Shown piece after piece: positions 1 through 6,851 of a DNA stretch of 39,197 nucleotides (the first letter of the stretch is position 1; every line of letters starts with the position of its first letter). The position numbers were made by a program, and so were the translations under genes. Below the pieces are notes generated by a model, which was not told the origin of the DNA, did not search any database, and worked only from the letters and a program-made list of their open reading frames with translations. The DNA comes from Bacteroidales bacterium (GTDB lineage: Bacteria > Bacteroidota > Bacteroidia > Bacteroidales > Muribaculaceae): positions 1 through 39,197 of the forward strand of contig QAMW01000047.1 of assembly GCA_003150235.1 (NCBI GenBank), given 5' to 3'.

Positions 1-408
1 GCAATCGTGACATTGGTCGAAAGGAATACCAACTTTACGCTGGCACGTAAACTGCCACAGGGAAAGAATGCCAAGGCTCTGGCGCAGACAGTCATTCTCA
101 TGCTGCTGCCTTATATAGGCAAAATCAGGTCGATAACCACCGATAACGGCAGTGAGTTTGCCGAGCATCTGCTCATAGCCAAGCGACTGAGAACCAAAAT
201 ATTTTTTGCGCATCCTTATTCTTCCTGGGAAAAGGGTTGTATCGAATACCACAACAAATTAATAAGGCAATACATCCCAAAAGGAACGGACTTTGATTCT
301 ATATCTGACGAAATGCTCAAGGAGATTATCATTAAAATAAACAGACGACCGAGGTTGAAGCTTGGTTTTTCAACCCCCGTCGCCGAGTTCTTCAAATTTA
401 TTGCCTAA
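1..408 (+). CDS. IS30-family transposase, C-terminal part (5' end outside window)
   Basis: The reading frame is open to the left edge, so only about the last 135 residues of a DDE transposase are visible. They contain the second catalytic Asp in TTDNGSEF, then the block HPYSSWEKG, then IEYHNKLIRQYIPKGTDF, which carries the catalytic Glu. This is the usual C-terminal layout of IS30 transposases, which cut and join the ends of their own element. The common NEN around the Glu reads IEY here, a departure but with the Glu kept. The frame ends normally at TAA, so nothing suggests inactivation in the visible part. The first catalytic Asp and the helix-turn-helix lie outside the window. Confidence 0.85.
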   Translation, partial: AIVTLVERNTNFTLARKLPQGKNAKALAQTVILMLLPYIGKIRSITTDNGSEFAEHLLIAKRLRTKIFFAHPYSSWEKGCIEYHNKLIRQYIPKGTDFDSISDEMLKEIIIKINRRPRLKLGFSTPVAEFFKFIA

Positions 409-440
409 TTTTGCACTTGCAGGTAGAATCTGCGAAATCT
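1..440 (+). mobile_element. Right end of an IS30-family insertion sequence
   Basis: The transposase stop codon at 406-408 is followed at once by TTTTGCACTTGCAGG, a sequence of the kind found at IS30 element ends in Bacteroidota. The exact right boundary (about 435-440) is an estimate, because the left inverted repeat and the target duplication lie outside the window. The element lies directly upstream of an AT-rich open reading frame that probably lost its 5' part to it. Confidence 0.55.
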
Positions 441-455
441 TTCACTTATATCGAG

Positions 456-947
456 ATGCAAAATTTAAATGCATATTATGGTGAAGCTCTGATTTCCACA
501 TATCAAGATGAGAAAGAACTAAAGGGATTTGGGATATATATTGATAAATCTATATCTAATGAATCTTTTATATTCGACAAAATCGGATTCAACGAAAAAT
601 ACGACTATATATTATTGTGTCAATCCTTAATTAAATTATATAAAGAGACGAAAGGAGCACTACCGATAAATAAAAATCTTCTTAAAAAGACCGACGACTA
701 CTTCAGGATTGACGAAGATTTAAGGTTCTTAAGAGAAATAAATTATTATCGGAAACATATAAAGGATGACGTAGTAAGAGATAAATATAATTATGTTTAT
801 AATATATATAAGTCTTTACTTCCTGATTTTTTTGATATTTTTGAAAAAGAAGGATTCTTACCATTCTCAATCAATCCTAACTATGTTGGACGTATTAATC
901 CTTTTAACATTTTAGCCGAAGTCGAATTACGGTCCAATAAATTATGA
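456..947 (+). CDS. Hypothetical protein, probable 3' remnant of a gene cut by the IS element
   Basis: I do not recognise this 163-residue protein. It is AT-rich, has no signal peptide or membrane segment, and has a mixed charged composition with many Lys, Asp and Tyr. The frame is open upstream of the ATG at 456 through the IS end back to about 336, with a possible TTG at 411. This is what one expects if an insertion removed the original 5' part of a longer gene and the frame now runs through the IS end. No promoter box of the TAnnTTTG type is seen directly before it. It could also be a complete small gene starting at 456. Function unknown. Confidence 0.45.
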   Translation: MQNLNAYYGEALISTYQDEKELKGFGIYIDKSISNESFIFDKIGFNEKYDYILLCQSLIKLYKETKGALPINKNLLKKTDDYFRIDEDLRFLREINYYRKHIKDDVVRDKYNYVYNIYKSLLPDFFDIFEKEGFLPFSINPNYVGRINPFNILAEVELRSNKL

Positions 948-1271
948 CATATTTTAATCCATTTTTGTGTTATATCTATACAAACGTTTATATATTGGAT
1001 GCTTTTATGCCCAATCCTATTATATGCATGCACAGTCTATTCAACTGGTAAAAGTTCTTTCTTTTAAGCTAAAATAAATGCGAAGCTCCCTTCCCTAGTT
1101 TATTGAGAATCGGATATTTTTATATCGTTAAATATTGTCACATCACTTGGATAAAAAGTGTATCACAAACAATAAATATCCCATGAGGCAACCTCTTTCA
1201 GGAACAGAACAATCCATAAGCACAATGTGAAAAAAAGATATAAATAATATCTCTTAATATAAATGTTTTTG
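948..1271. other. AT-rich intergenic stretch without recognisable gene
   Basis: About 320 bases, strongly AT-rich, with frequent stops in all frames. I see no tRNA, hairpin terminator or repeat in it. It ends at the promoter box of the following protease gene. Confidence 0.6.
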
Positions 1272-1279
1272 TAATTTTG
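1272..1279 (+). promoter_or_regulatory. Bacteroidota -7 promoter box (TAATTTTG) for the S1C protease
   Basis: TAATTTTG matches the consensus TAnnTTTG exactly. It is 92 bases before the ATG at 1372, giving a leader of roughly 85 bases. No TTG -33 element is found at the usual spacing. The alternative TTG start at 1306 would put 22 non-signal-like residues ahead of the signal peptide, so the ATG is preferred. Confidence 0.5.
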
Positions 1280-1371
1280 CGTCTTATGGTTATAATATAT
1301 TTAATTTGGCTTTTTTAATTCAACAACCAATTGCTAATCTTTTTCAACTTCGTTTTCTATATCTCAATAAT

Positions 1372-2955
1372 ATGAGCACATTGGACAATAAAACACAATA
1401 TGTGTTAGTTTCAATCATTCTATTCCTGTCATCCATTTCAATGACAGGTCAGGATTTCTCGGTCACATTCGAAGAGGGACATGTATATTCATCGAAACCG
1501 ACATTGTTAACGAGATTGCGAGGCACCGAAGAAATCGTAATGATTGTTCCCATACAACAATCTGAAATGGAGCAATACTACTATGCCTGCATTTACAATT
1601 ATTTCATAAGACTAGGAATGCCCGTTAGGGAATATCAAGCCTCCTTTAAAAAACAGGTCCAACAAATTGGGAGTGTGGTCGGCGTTAGCACCATACTCGA
1701 TGATGATATCTTTGACTGTTGGAATCATATAAACTCCCTCGTCATCATTACAAACTATACCTGTTCTTATGGCGAATATACGAAAAGGAGAGACTATCTT
1801 CAACTTTTTATAATCGATCCCATAAATGAATTCTCTTGGGATTTTGAATTTTACATACCAAAAAATGAAACAGAATTTGATTCTAAGTTAAAAGAATGTA
1901 TCTCCCCATATCGCATTTATTATGATGAAAATGCTTCTCAAATCCATCCGCACTATATTTCAAACTGGAAAGAAGAAACTATATTTAAAGAATATTTTTC
2001 AAACAGTCCTTTTCATAAATTCGAAGGCGTTTATGAGGGGGATAATTACAAAGTTGCAGTAAAAAAAGACAGGAACGATAAATATTATTTAATCTATCTT
2101 TCTGGTAAATATGATTCTAATGACTGGTCAATAGGTGATGTTAAGGCAATATTAGAACCCACCGCAACCTCAAATCTTTTTAAAGCAAATTGGTTTGGGC
2201 GATGGAAACAACGAATGTCTTATACCATCTTGTTTAATAATGGTATTATGACAACGTATGATGAATCCCACAATTCTGAGCAGTATATAAAGTTATACCC
2301 ATCCCTAAATGACAATTATATACAAGAGATAAAGGAATGGTCCGGCACTGGCTTTGCCCTAAAAGATAACTATATTGTAACTAACTATCATGTAATCGAA
2401 GGAGCTAAAACAATAACCATACAAGGGATTAAAGGGAATTTTGACATAAAATACAATGCTTCTATTGTTGGGGTCGATAAAAATAATGACTTGGCTCTTT
2501 TAAAAATTACTGATCCGAATTTTAGTGGGTTTGGTACATTGCCCTACTCAGTGAAATCAAAATCTTCTGAGGTGGGTGAAGACATTTATGTTTTAGGTTA
2601 TCCTCTCACGTCTACGATGGGAGACGAAATAAAACTTACGACTGGCGTAATTAGTTCAAAAACAGGATTCCAAGGAGATATTTCATCCTATCAAATTTCA
2701 GCTCCTATTCAGCCCGGGAACAGCGGAGGTCCTCTTTTTGATAAGAACGGGAATGTAATTGGGATAGTGAGTGCCAAACATGCTGGAGCCGAAAATGTTG
2801 GATATGCTATAAAATCAGTGTATTTACAAAACCTTGTTGAGAGTTGTATCAATTCATCAATACTTCCATCTAATAATTCTGTCGCAACAATGCCATTAAC
2901 AGGTAAAGTTAAAACAGAACGTAAATTTGTGTTTTTTATAGGTTGCTCAAAATAG
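1372..2955 (+). CDS. Secreted trypsin-like serine protease (S1C, HtrA/DegP-like catalytic domain, no PDZ)
   Basis: Predicted 527-residue exported protein. The ATG at 1372 gives an N-terminal hydrophobic signal segment (VLVSIILFLSSISMTG) and no lipobox. Residues ~30-320 form a domain I do not recognise. Residues ~325-500 are a trypsin-like fold with the complete triad: His340 in TNYHVIEG, Asp373 in NNDLALL and Ser451 in GNSGGPLF. These are the signatures of the S1C family, periplasmic quality-control proteases. PDZ domains that normally follow are absent; only ~27 low-complexity residues remain. The fused N-terminal region and the missing PDZ make this unlike housekeeping DegP. The gene is AT-rich like the neighbouring IS remnant and unlike the DNA after 3 kb, which suggests acquisition. 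Substrate unknown. Confidence 0.85.
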   Translation: MSTLDNKTQYVLVSIILFLSSISMTGQDFSVTFEEGHVYSSKPTLLTRLRGTEEIVMIVPIQQSEMEQYYYACIYNYFIRLGMPVREYQASFKKQVQQIGSVVGVSTILDDDIFDCWNHINSLVIITNYTCSYGEYTKRRDYLQLFIIDPINEFSWDFEFYIPKNETEFDSKLKECISPYRIYYDENASQIHPHYISNWKEETIFKEYFSNSPFHKFEGVYEGDNYKVAVKKDRNDKYYLIYLSGKYDSNDWSIGDVKAILEPTATSNLFKANWFGRWKQRMSYTILFNNGIMTTYDESHNSEQYIKLYPSLNDNYIQEIKEWSGTGFALKDNYIVTNYHVIEGAKTITIQGIKGNFDIKYNASIVGVDKNNDLALLKITDPNFSGFGTLPYSVKSKSSEVGEDIYVLGYPLTSTMGDEIKLTTGVISSKTGFQGDISSYQISAPIQPGNSGGPLFDKNGNVIGIVSAKHAGAENVGYAIKSVYLQNLVESCINSSILPSNNSVATMPLTGKVKTERKFVFFIGCSK

Positions 2956-2981
2956 AATATAACGGTTTGATGGTTCTTAAG

Positions 2982-2997
2982 AATTAATCGATTAATT
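2982..2997. other. 16-bp perfect palindrome in the intergenic gap
   Basis: AATTAATCGATTAATT is a perfect palindrome without loop, 27 bases after the protease stop. It is too AT-rich and loopless for a good terminator. It could be a protein-binding site or chance in AT-rich DNA. Confidence 0.3.
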
Positions 2998-3096
2998 TAG
3001 ATAGCGCAATTTTTCTATTTAATCATGCAATTTTTTAGTATTCCGACCTAAACAAAACGACAACAAGTAGTCACTCACATACATCAGGCGGGGGTG

Positions 3097-3792
3097 TCAG
3101 TTCATCAGCACCCTGACAATGTCGGCGGAATACTGGCGCCCGATGGGGAGAGTCGTGCCGTTGTTGAGATACACCTCCTGCTTGTTGAAACTCTTGACCT
3201 TCGAGCGCGACACAATAAATGAGCGGTGTATGCGTATGAAATCGTCAGGCGAAAGCATCGCCGACAGATTTTTTAATATCATACGGGTGATGACACATGA
3301 ACCCGATGCCCGGAATATTTTTGAATATCCTTCCATCGCCTCTACATAAAGTATATCGTCAAGCGGGATGTTGATGTTGCTATAATCCTGCTTCACTACT
3401 ATGCACTGCCCCGAACTCTTTACCGGCTTTCTACCGAGACGGCGCAATGCTTTTCCGAATGCCGCCTGGAAACGGGCATAGGAAAACGGCTTGTGGAGAT
3501 AGTCGACCGCATCTAGGTCGTAACCGTCAATGGCATAATGCAGGTAAGCGGTCGTAAATATGAAGCACGTGTCTTCAGGCAGCTTTGCCGCTACCGATAG
3601 TCCATTGACCTCACCCATCTCTATGTCAAGAAACACAATGTCGGTTTTGTTACCGTTGATATATTCCATTCCTTCCACCGGGTCGGAAAAAGTTGTCAGT
3701 TCAATTCCGCCCAACCGATGACAAAATTGTCTTATCACATCAAGTGCCAACGGCTCGTCGTCAATAGCCACACATCTTATTATATCTGCCAT
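3097..3792 (-). CDS. LytTR-family response regulator
   Basis: 231 residues, normal for the family. Residues 1-120 are a receiver domain with the acidic pair in AIDDEP (Asp11/Asp12), the phosphoacceptor Asp56 in FLDIEM, the switch residues in TTAY and the Lys in HKPFS. Residues ~130-231 are a LytTR DNA-binding domain, recognisable from VEAMEGYSKI, FIRIHRSFIV and LPIGRQY. It is the second gene of a minus-strand pair: its ATG lies one base after the stop of the sensor kinase, so the two are probably translationally coupled and work as a phosphorelay. Targets cannot be read from the sequence. Such pairs often regulate one or a few membrane or transport genes in Bacteroidota. Confidence 0.93.
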   Translation of the reverse strand: MADIIRCVAIDDEPLALDVIRQFCHRLGGIELTTFSDPVEGMEYINGNKTDIVFLDIEMGEVNGLSVAAKLPEDTCFIFTTAYLHYAIDGYDLDAVDYLHKPFSYARFQAAFGKALRRLGRKPVKSSGQCIVVKQDYSNINIPLDDILYVEAMEGYSKIFRASGSCVITRMILKNLSAMLSPDDFIRIHRSFIVSRSKVKSFNKQEVYLNNGTTLPIGRQYSADIVRVLMN

Positions 3793-3793
3793 C

Positions 3794-4822
3794 CTAATTC
3801 AAATCTATTTTAAGAGTCACTTTAAAAACCGAATCCTTTTCCGTGGTCAACAGCTGATGCTTCTGGGGGAAAAGCGCTGAAAGTCGGCTTCGGCAGTTTT
3901 CCAATCCCACGGGGACAGCCTGTCGGAACTCGTCGCGATGACGGAGCACCATATTTTCAGTCTCAAACCTCAGCAAGCCATCCTTCAACTCAAGATTAAT
4001 ATCTATGGTGCAGTCTCGACTTGTAGAAGTGCCGTATTTGAACGCATTTTCCACAAATGTAAGAAATATCATCGGCGGAATCAGCGTAGTGTCGTCATCA
4101 ACCGAATAATTCCACACCACTTTTGTGTGGCTGTCAAGCCTTATAAGCTGCAGGTCGATATAGTTCTGTATGTAGGAAATCTCTTCCGACAGTGCCACAT
4201 ACTCATTGTCGATAGTCGTATAGGAATACTTGAGTATCTCGGTAAACTTTATAAACGCATCTTCCGCCTTCTGTGATGTGCCGATGACAAGACTGTATAG
4301 CGAATTAAGCGTATTAAAGAGGAAATGAGGGCTTATCTGCGCCTTAAACACGGCAAGTTGCGCCTTGTTACGCTGATTCTCGGCTATATTCTGCAGCAGT
4401 AGACGCTCATACAGTTCCTTCACAAACGACACCGTCAATGAATAACACAGCACGACCGTAAACATAAACCACAGACTGATTGCCACATTATAGTTTCTCA
4501 CCCTGGTCTGATATTCGCTCATGGATGGAATCACAAAATCGACTTCCGGCAACGGATAAAGGGTAAGCAGGTATGTAAGCACAAGAAATATCAGTGTGAT
4601 TACTGCGATTTTATAGTATGAACGGGAAAGAATCAGTTTAGGCAGATGAAGATATTTGGTAACGAAATAAGTGGCATACAGGTAAACGGTAGCCAATGTG
4701 GCAAATAACGGGAAACTGCTCCACCAATATCGCTCCGGGCCGAAAACGGCAAGCAGCGGCATAAATATTATGCAGAAAAACAGGTCAAATATAAGCCCGG
4801 TCCTATGTTCCAACGACTTCAT
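3794..4822 (-). CDS. LytS/YehU-type sensor histidine kinase
   Basis: 342 residues. Four hydrophobic segments lie in the first ~135 residues (about 11-28, 37-57, 70-88, 113-133) with short loops, so the sensor part is membrane-embedded. The His_kinase domain follows with the phosphorylated His166 in AQISPHFLFNTLNSL. The ATP-binding part contains PPMIFLTFVENAFKYG (N box) and a glycine-poor C-terminal lid, as typical for this kinase class. It is co-transcribed with the LytTR regulator directly downstream. Its promoter box ends only 4 bases before the ATG, so the mRNA may be leaderless. The next Met (position 21) would cut into the first membrane segment, so the start at 4822 is favoured. Confidence 0.92.
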   Translation of the reverse strand: MKSLEHRTGLIFDLFFCIIFMPLLAVFGPERYWWSSFPLFATLATVYLYATYFVTKYLHLPKLILSRSYYKIAVITLIFLVLTYLLTLYPLPEVDFVIPSMSEYQTRVRNYNVAISLWFMFTVVLCYSLTVSFVKELYERLLLQNIAENQRNKAQLAVFKAQISPHFLFNTLNSLYSLVIGTSQKAEDAFIKFTEILKYSYTTIDNEYVALSEEISYIQNYIDLQLIRLDSHTKVVWNYSVDDDTTLIPPMIFLTFVENAFKYGTSTSRDCTIDINLELKDGLLRFETENMVLRHRDEFRQAVPVGLENCRSRLSALFPQKHQLLTTEKDSVFKVTLKIDLN

Positions 4823-4826
4823 GACG

Positions 4827-4858
4827 CAAATTTACTATATCTTTATAATATCGGCAAA
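4827..4858 (-). promoter_or_regulatory. Full consensus promoter (TTTG-20-TAAATTTG) for the kinase/regulator pair
   Basis: On the minus strand TTTG (4858-4855), 20 bases, then TAAATTTG (4834-4827). The box ends 4 bases before the kinase ATG at 4822. With initiation normally about 6-8 bases after the box, the transcript would start at or just inside the start codon. Confidence 0.7.
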
Positions 4859-4964
4859 TTCAGTCACATACACTAATTGACACATTACCTCCGTTTATTT
4901 ACATAAACGACCGGAATAAAAATCTATTCGCGAAATTTGTCTGACGATTAACCGATAAAAAGCT

Positions 4965-5828
4965 ATGACAGCAAGACATATCATAACAGCAGCCCTCATA
5001 TCATCACAGCTTGTGGCATGCAATGCGCCACAAGAAAAGGAACAGCAGTCATTGATGGAAGTGTCAAAACAGGAACTCGCGACCGCGCTTGCCGAACGCG
5101 ACAGCCTTCTCGCCCTTGTCAAAGAAATATCGGAAGGGATGGAGCAGATAAAACAACTGGAAAAAATCATGACCATAGCTGCATCAAATCCTCAGGAAAG
5201 TGCCGGTCAACGAAAGAAAATACTTGCCGACATGGCAAGCATACGCCACAAGATACAGCAACGCCGCCAGCAATTACTCGACCTGGAAGCAAAACTACAG
5301 AACTCCACTATCAATAACAAAGAGCTGACAGAGACTATCGACGCACTGAGAATGCAGATTGACTCACAGTTTGAAGAAATCGAGTCACTGCGCCGTCAGC
5401 TTTCATCTGCCAACGAATATATCGGGACATTGAGCGACACGGTTGATTCTCTCAGTTCTACCGTGACAACTGTCACCGGCGAGCGCGATGCCGCACAGGA
5501 AACATCGCTTCAGCTTGAAAACGAGCTGAATATATGTTATTACATCATCGGCACAAAAGGAGTGCTTAAAAATCACAACATTATCGAGTCGGGCTTCCTC
5601 CGCAAGACAAAGCTACTGAAAGGCAATTTTGACAAAAATGTATTTGTCACCGCAGATAAACGCACTCTCGACCTCCTGCCGCTCAACTCACGCAAACCGA
5701 GGATTCTCACCAACCATCCCGAACAATCCTACGAGCTTATTGATGAAAAAGGAGAAAAGACGCTTCGCATACTCGACCCCGACCTCTTCTGGAGCCTCAC
5801 CAACTACCTCGTAATCCAAACCGACTGA
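4965..5828 (+). CDS. Coiled-coil lipoprotein of unknown function
   Basis: 287 residues. The N-terminus is a lipoprotein signal ending in LVAC with the lipidated Cys at position 19, so the protein should sit in the cell envelope. Residues ~30-185 are rich in Glu, Gln, Leu and Ala in heptad-like spacing, a long coiled coil. Residues ~190-287 form a compact domain (NICYYIIGTKGVLKNHNI through the end FWSLTNYLVIQ) that I recall from many Bacteroidales lipoproteins annotated only as hypothetical. It diverges from the kinase gene across a ~140-base gap. A weak box (GAAATTTG at 4932-4939) lies 25 bases before the ATG. The role may be structural or signalling in the envelope; that is inference only. 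Confidence 0.8.
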   Translation: MTARHIITAALISSQLVACNAPQEKEQQSLMEVSKQELATALAERDSLLALVKEISEGMEQIKQLEKIMTIAASNPQESAGQRKKILADMASIRHKIQQRRQQLLDLEAKLQNSTINNKELTETIDALRMQIDSQFEEIESLRRQLSSANEYIGTLSDTVDSLSSTVTTVTGERDAAQETSLQLENELNICYYIIGTKGVLKNHNIIESGFLRKTKLLKGNFDKNVFVTADKRTLDLLPLNSRKPRILTNHPEQSYELIDEKGEKTLRILDPDLFWSLTNYLVIQTD

Positions 5829-5900
5829 CCTCTACGCACGGTGCGCATCCATGCAGCGTCATAAACATGTCGTGTTTCGGAGAAAATATTTTATACCCCT

Positions 5901-6311
5901 CTATGCACTATGGGTAAATGATGATATTTTTAATCCTATGTCATTGAGCGCGTACATAAATGTCGCTTCCTCCTCGGGAGTGAACGATGCAGGTTTACCA
6001 TTTACGACCTGACATTTAAGACGCTGATAAAGCCATTGACGGGTCTTACCGAAATAATTGCGCGCTATATAGGCGATGTTTATCACCTCTGTCAAAGACC
6101 CCATGCGTTCATGCATCGTATAGGCATTAAAACTCTCCTCTACATTGTCGAGATGTTTGTCTGCCTCATTTAGCAGATATGCCAATGCCTCGTTCATCTC
6201 CTGAATCTTGCCCTCAGCTCGCGCCTGCGCTGTTATCTCTTCAAGAAATTTCATAGCCTCCGGATTACCTTCGGCATCCATCTGTTTCCATAGTGCTATA
6301 CGCTCTTTCAT
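5901..6311 (-). CDS. DUF5053-type small protein
   Basis: 136 residues, cytosolic, no signal. The C-terminal half carries NYFGKTRQWLYQRLK followed by NGKPASFTPEEEATF, the signature of DUF5053 as I know it from Bacteroides proteins of unknown function, probably a small helix-turn-helix-like fold. The N-terminal part is charged and helical. It lies 41 bases after a 63-codon gene on the same strand and probably shares its promoter. Family assignment is from memory of the motif; function is unknown. Confidence 0.7.
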   Translation of the reverse strand: MKERIALWKQMDAEGNPEAMKFLEEITAQARAEGKIQEMNEALAYLLNEADKHLDNVEESFNAYTMHERMGSLTEVINIAYIARNYFGKTRQWLYQRLKCQVVNGKPASFTPEEEATFMYALNDIGLKISSFTHSA

Positions 6312-6352
6312 ATACTATTGCTTTAAAGAGGAGCATTCCCTCCATAGGTTTG

Positions 6353-6544
6353 TCACTTCTGTTTCCTTACTTCTTCTATCAACATTTCAAGTTGACGTTT
6401 CCGGTCAAGCATGTTGTCAAGGTGTCGCCTTATGTCACTCGTGGGCTCAACTCCTGATTGAAGCAGAAAAGAGATTTTTTCAAGCTCCATTTTTACCGCG
6501 AGCAGCTCGCCTGCCCAATACTGTAACATTGCGTTTTTATCCAT
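6353..6544 (-). CDS. Small hypothetical helical protein
   Basis: 63 residues, no signal peptide, composed of two charged helical stretches (LLAVKMELEKISFLL and DNMLDRKRQLEMLIEEV), so a helical hairpin or coiled-coil dimer is likely. A full consensus promoter is placed 28 bases upstream of its ATG, which supports that it is a real gene and the first of a two-gene unit with the DUF5053 gene. No function can be assigned. Confidence 0.65.
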   Translation of the reverse strand: MDKNAMLQYWAGELLAVKMELEKISFLLQSGVEPTSDIRRHLDNMLDRKRQLEMLIEEVRKQK

Positions 6545-6571
6545 TGTTTATGCTCTTCCGGTATAACAATA

Positions 6572-6602
6572 CAAATATAATACACTTTTGTGAATTGTGC
6601 AA
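6572..6602 (-). promoter_or_regulatory. Consensus promoter (TTG-20-TATATTTG) for the small-gene/DUF5053 unit
   Basis: On the minus strand TTG (6602-6600), exactly 20 bases, then TATATTTG (6579-6572), a full match to the Bacteroidota promoter. Transcription should start near 6565, about 20 bases before the ATG at 6544. Confidence 0.7.
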
Positions 6603-6699
6603 TTCTTTCACATAATTTTCTTCTCAATATATTATATACTAAGCTCGGTCACCAACGGAATCGTCTTCCGGGAGCAATATTTTTATACATTTTGATTTT

Positions 6700-6720
6700 A
6701 AATGCAGAAAATCTGCGTTT
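6700..6720. other. Hairpin upstream of susC-like gene
   Basis: AAATGCAGA, loop AAA, TCTGCGTTT: nine pairs including one G-U. It lies about 100 bases upstream of the susC promoter box. There is no long T-run, so it is either a weak terminator or a regulator-binding site. Confidence 0.35.
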
Positions 6721-6796
6721 AATGACATAGCCCAACCTCCGGCGGCAACATTTATTCACGTTTATTGTTAGATTTATGGTGTCTATTTACATTTAG

Positions 6797-6827
6797 TTTG
6801 AATTAAGTACGTTCATCACTAATTTTA
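6797..6827 (+). promoter_or_regulatory. Promoter (TTTG-19-TAATTTTA) for the first susC/susD pair
   Basis: TTTG at 6797-6800, 19 bases, then TAATTTTA at 6820-6827, one mismatch (final A for G) to TAnnTTTG. Predicted start near 6834, a leader of about 18 bases before the ATG at 6852. Confidence 0.5.
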
Positions 6828-6851
6828 GCCAAAATTTGACAATAAACTTAA

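Noticed and set aside
411..456. TTG at 411 as start of the hypothetical protein
   Set aside because: The first 15 codons overlap the presumed IS end sequence; the ATG at 456 is preferred.
2982..2997. AT palindrome as terminator of the protease gene
   Set aside because: No GC stem, no loop and no T-run.
3097..4822. LytTR pair as regulator of the SusC/SusD pair at 6.85 kb
   Set aside because: No shared motif or conserved link could be seen; distance and opposite strand make it a guess.
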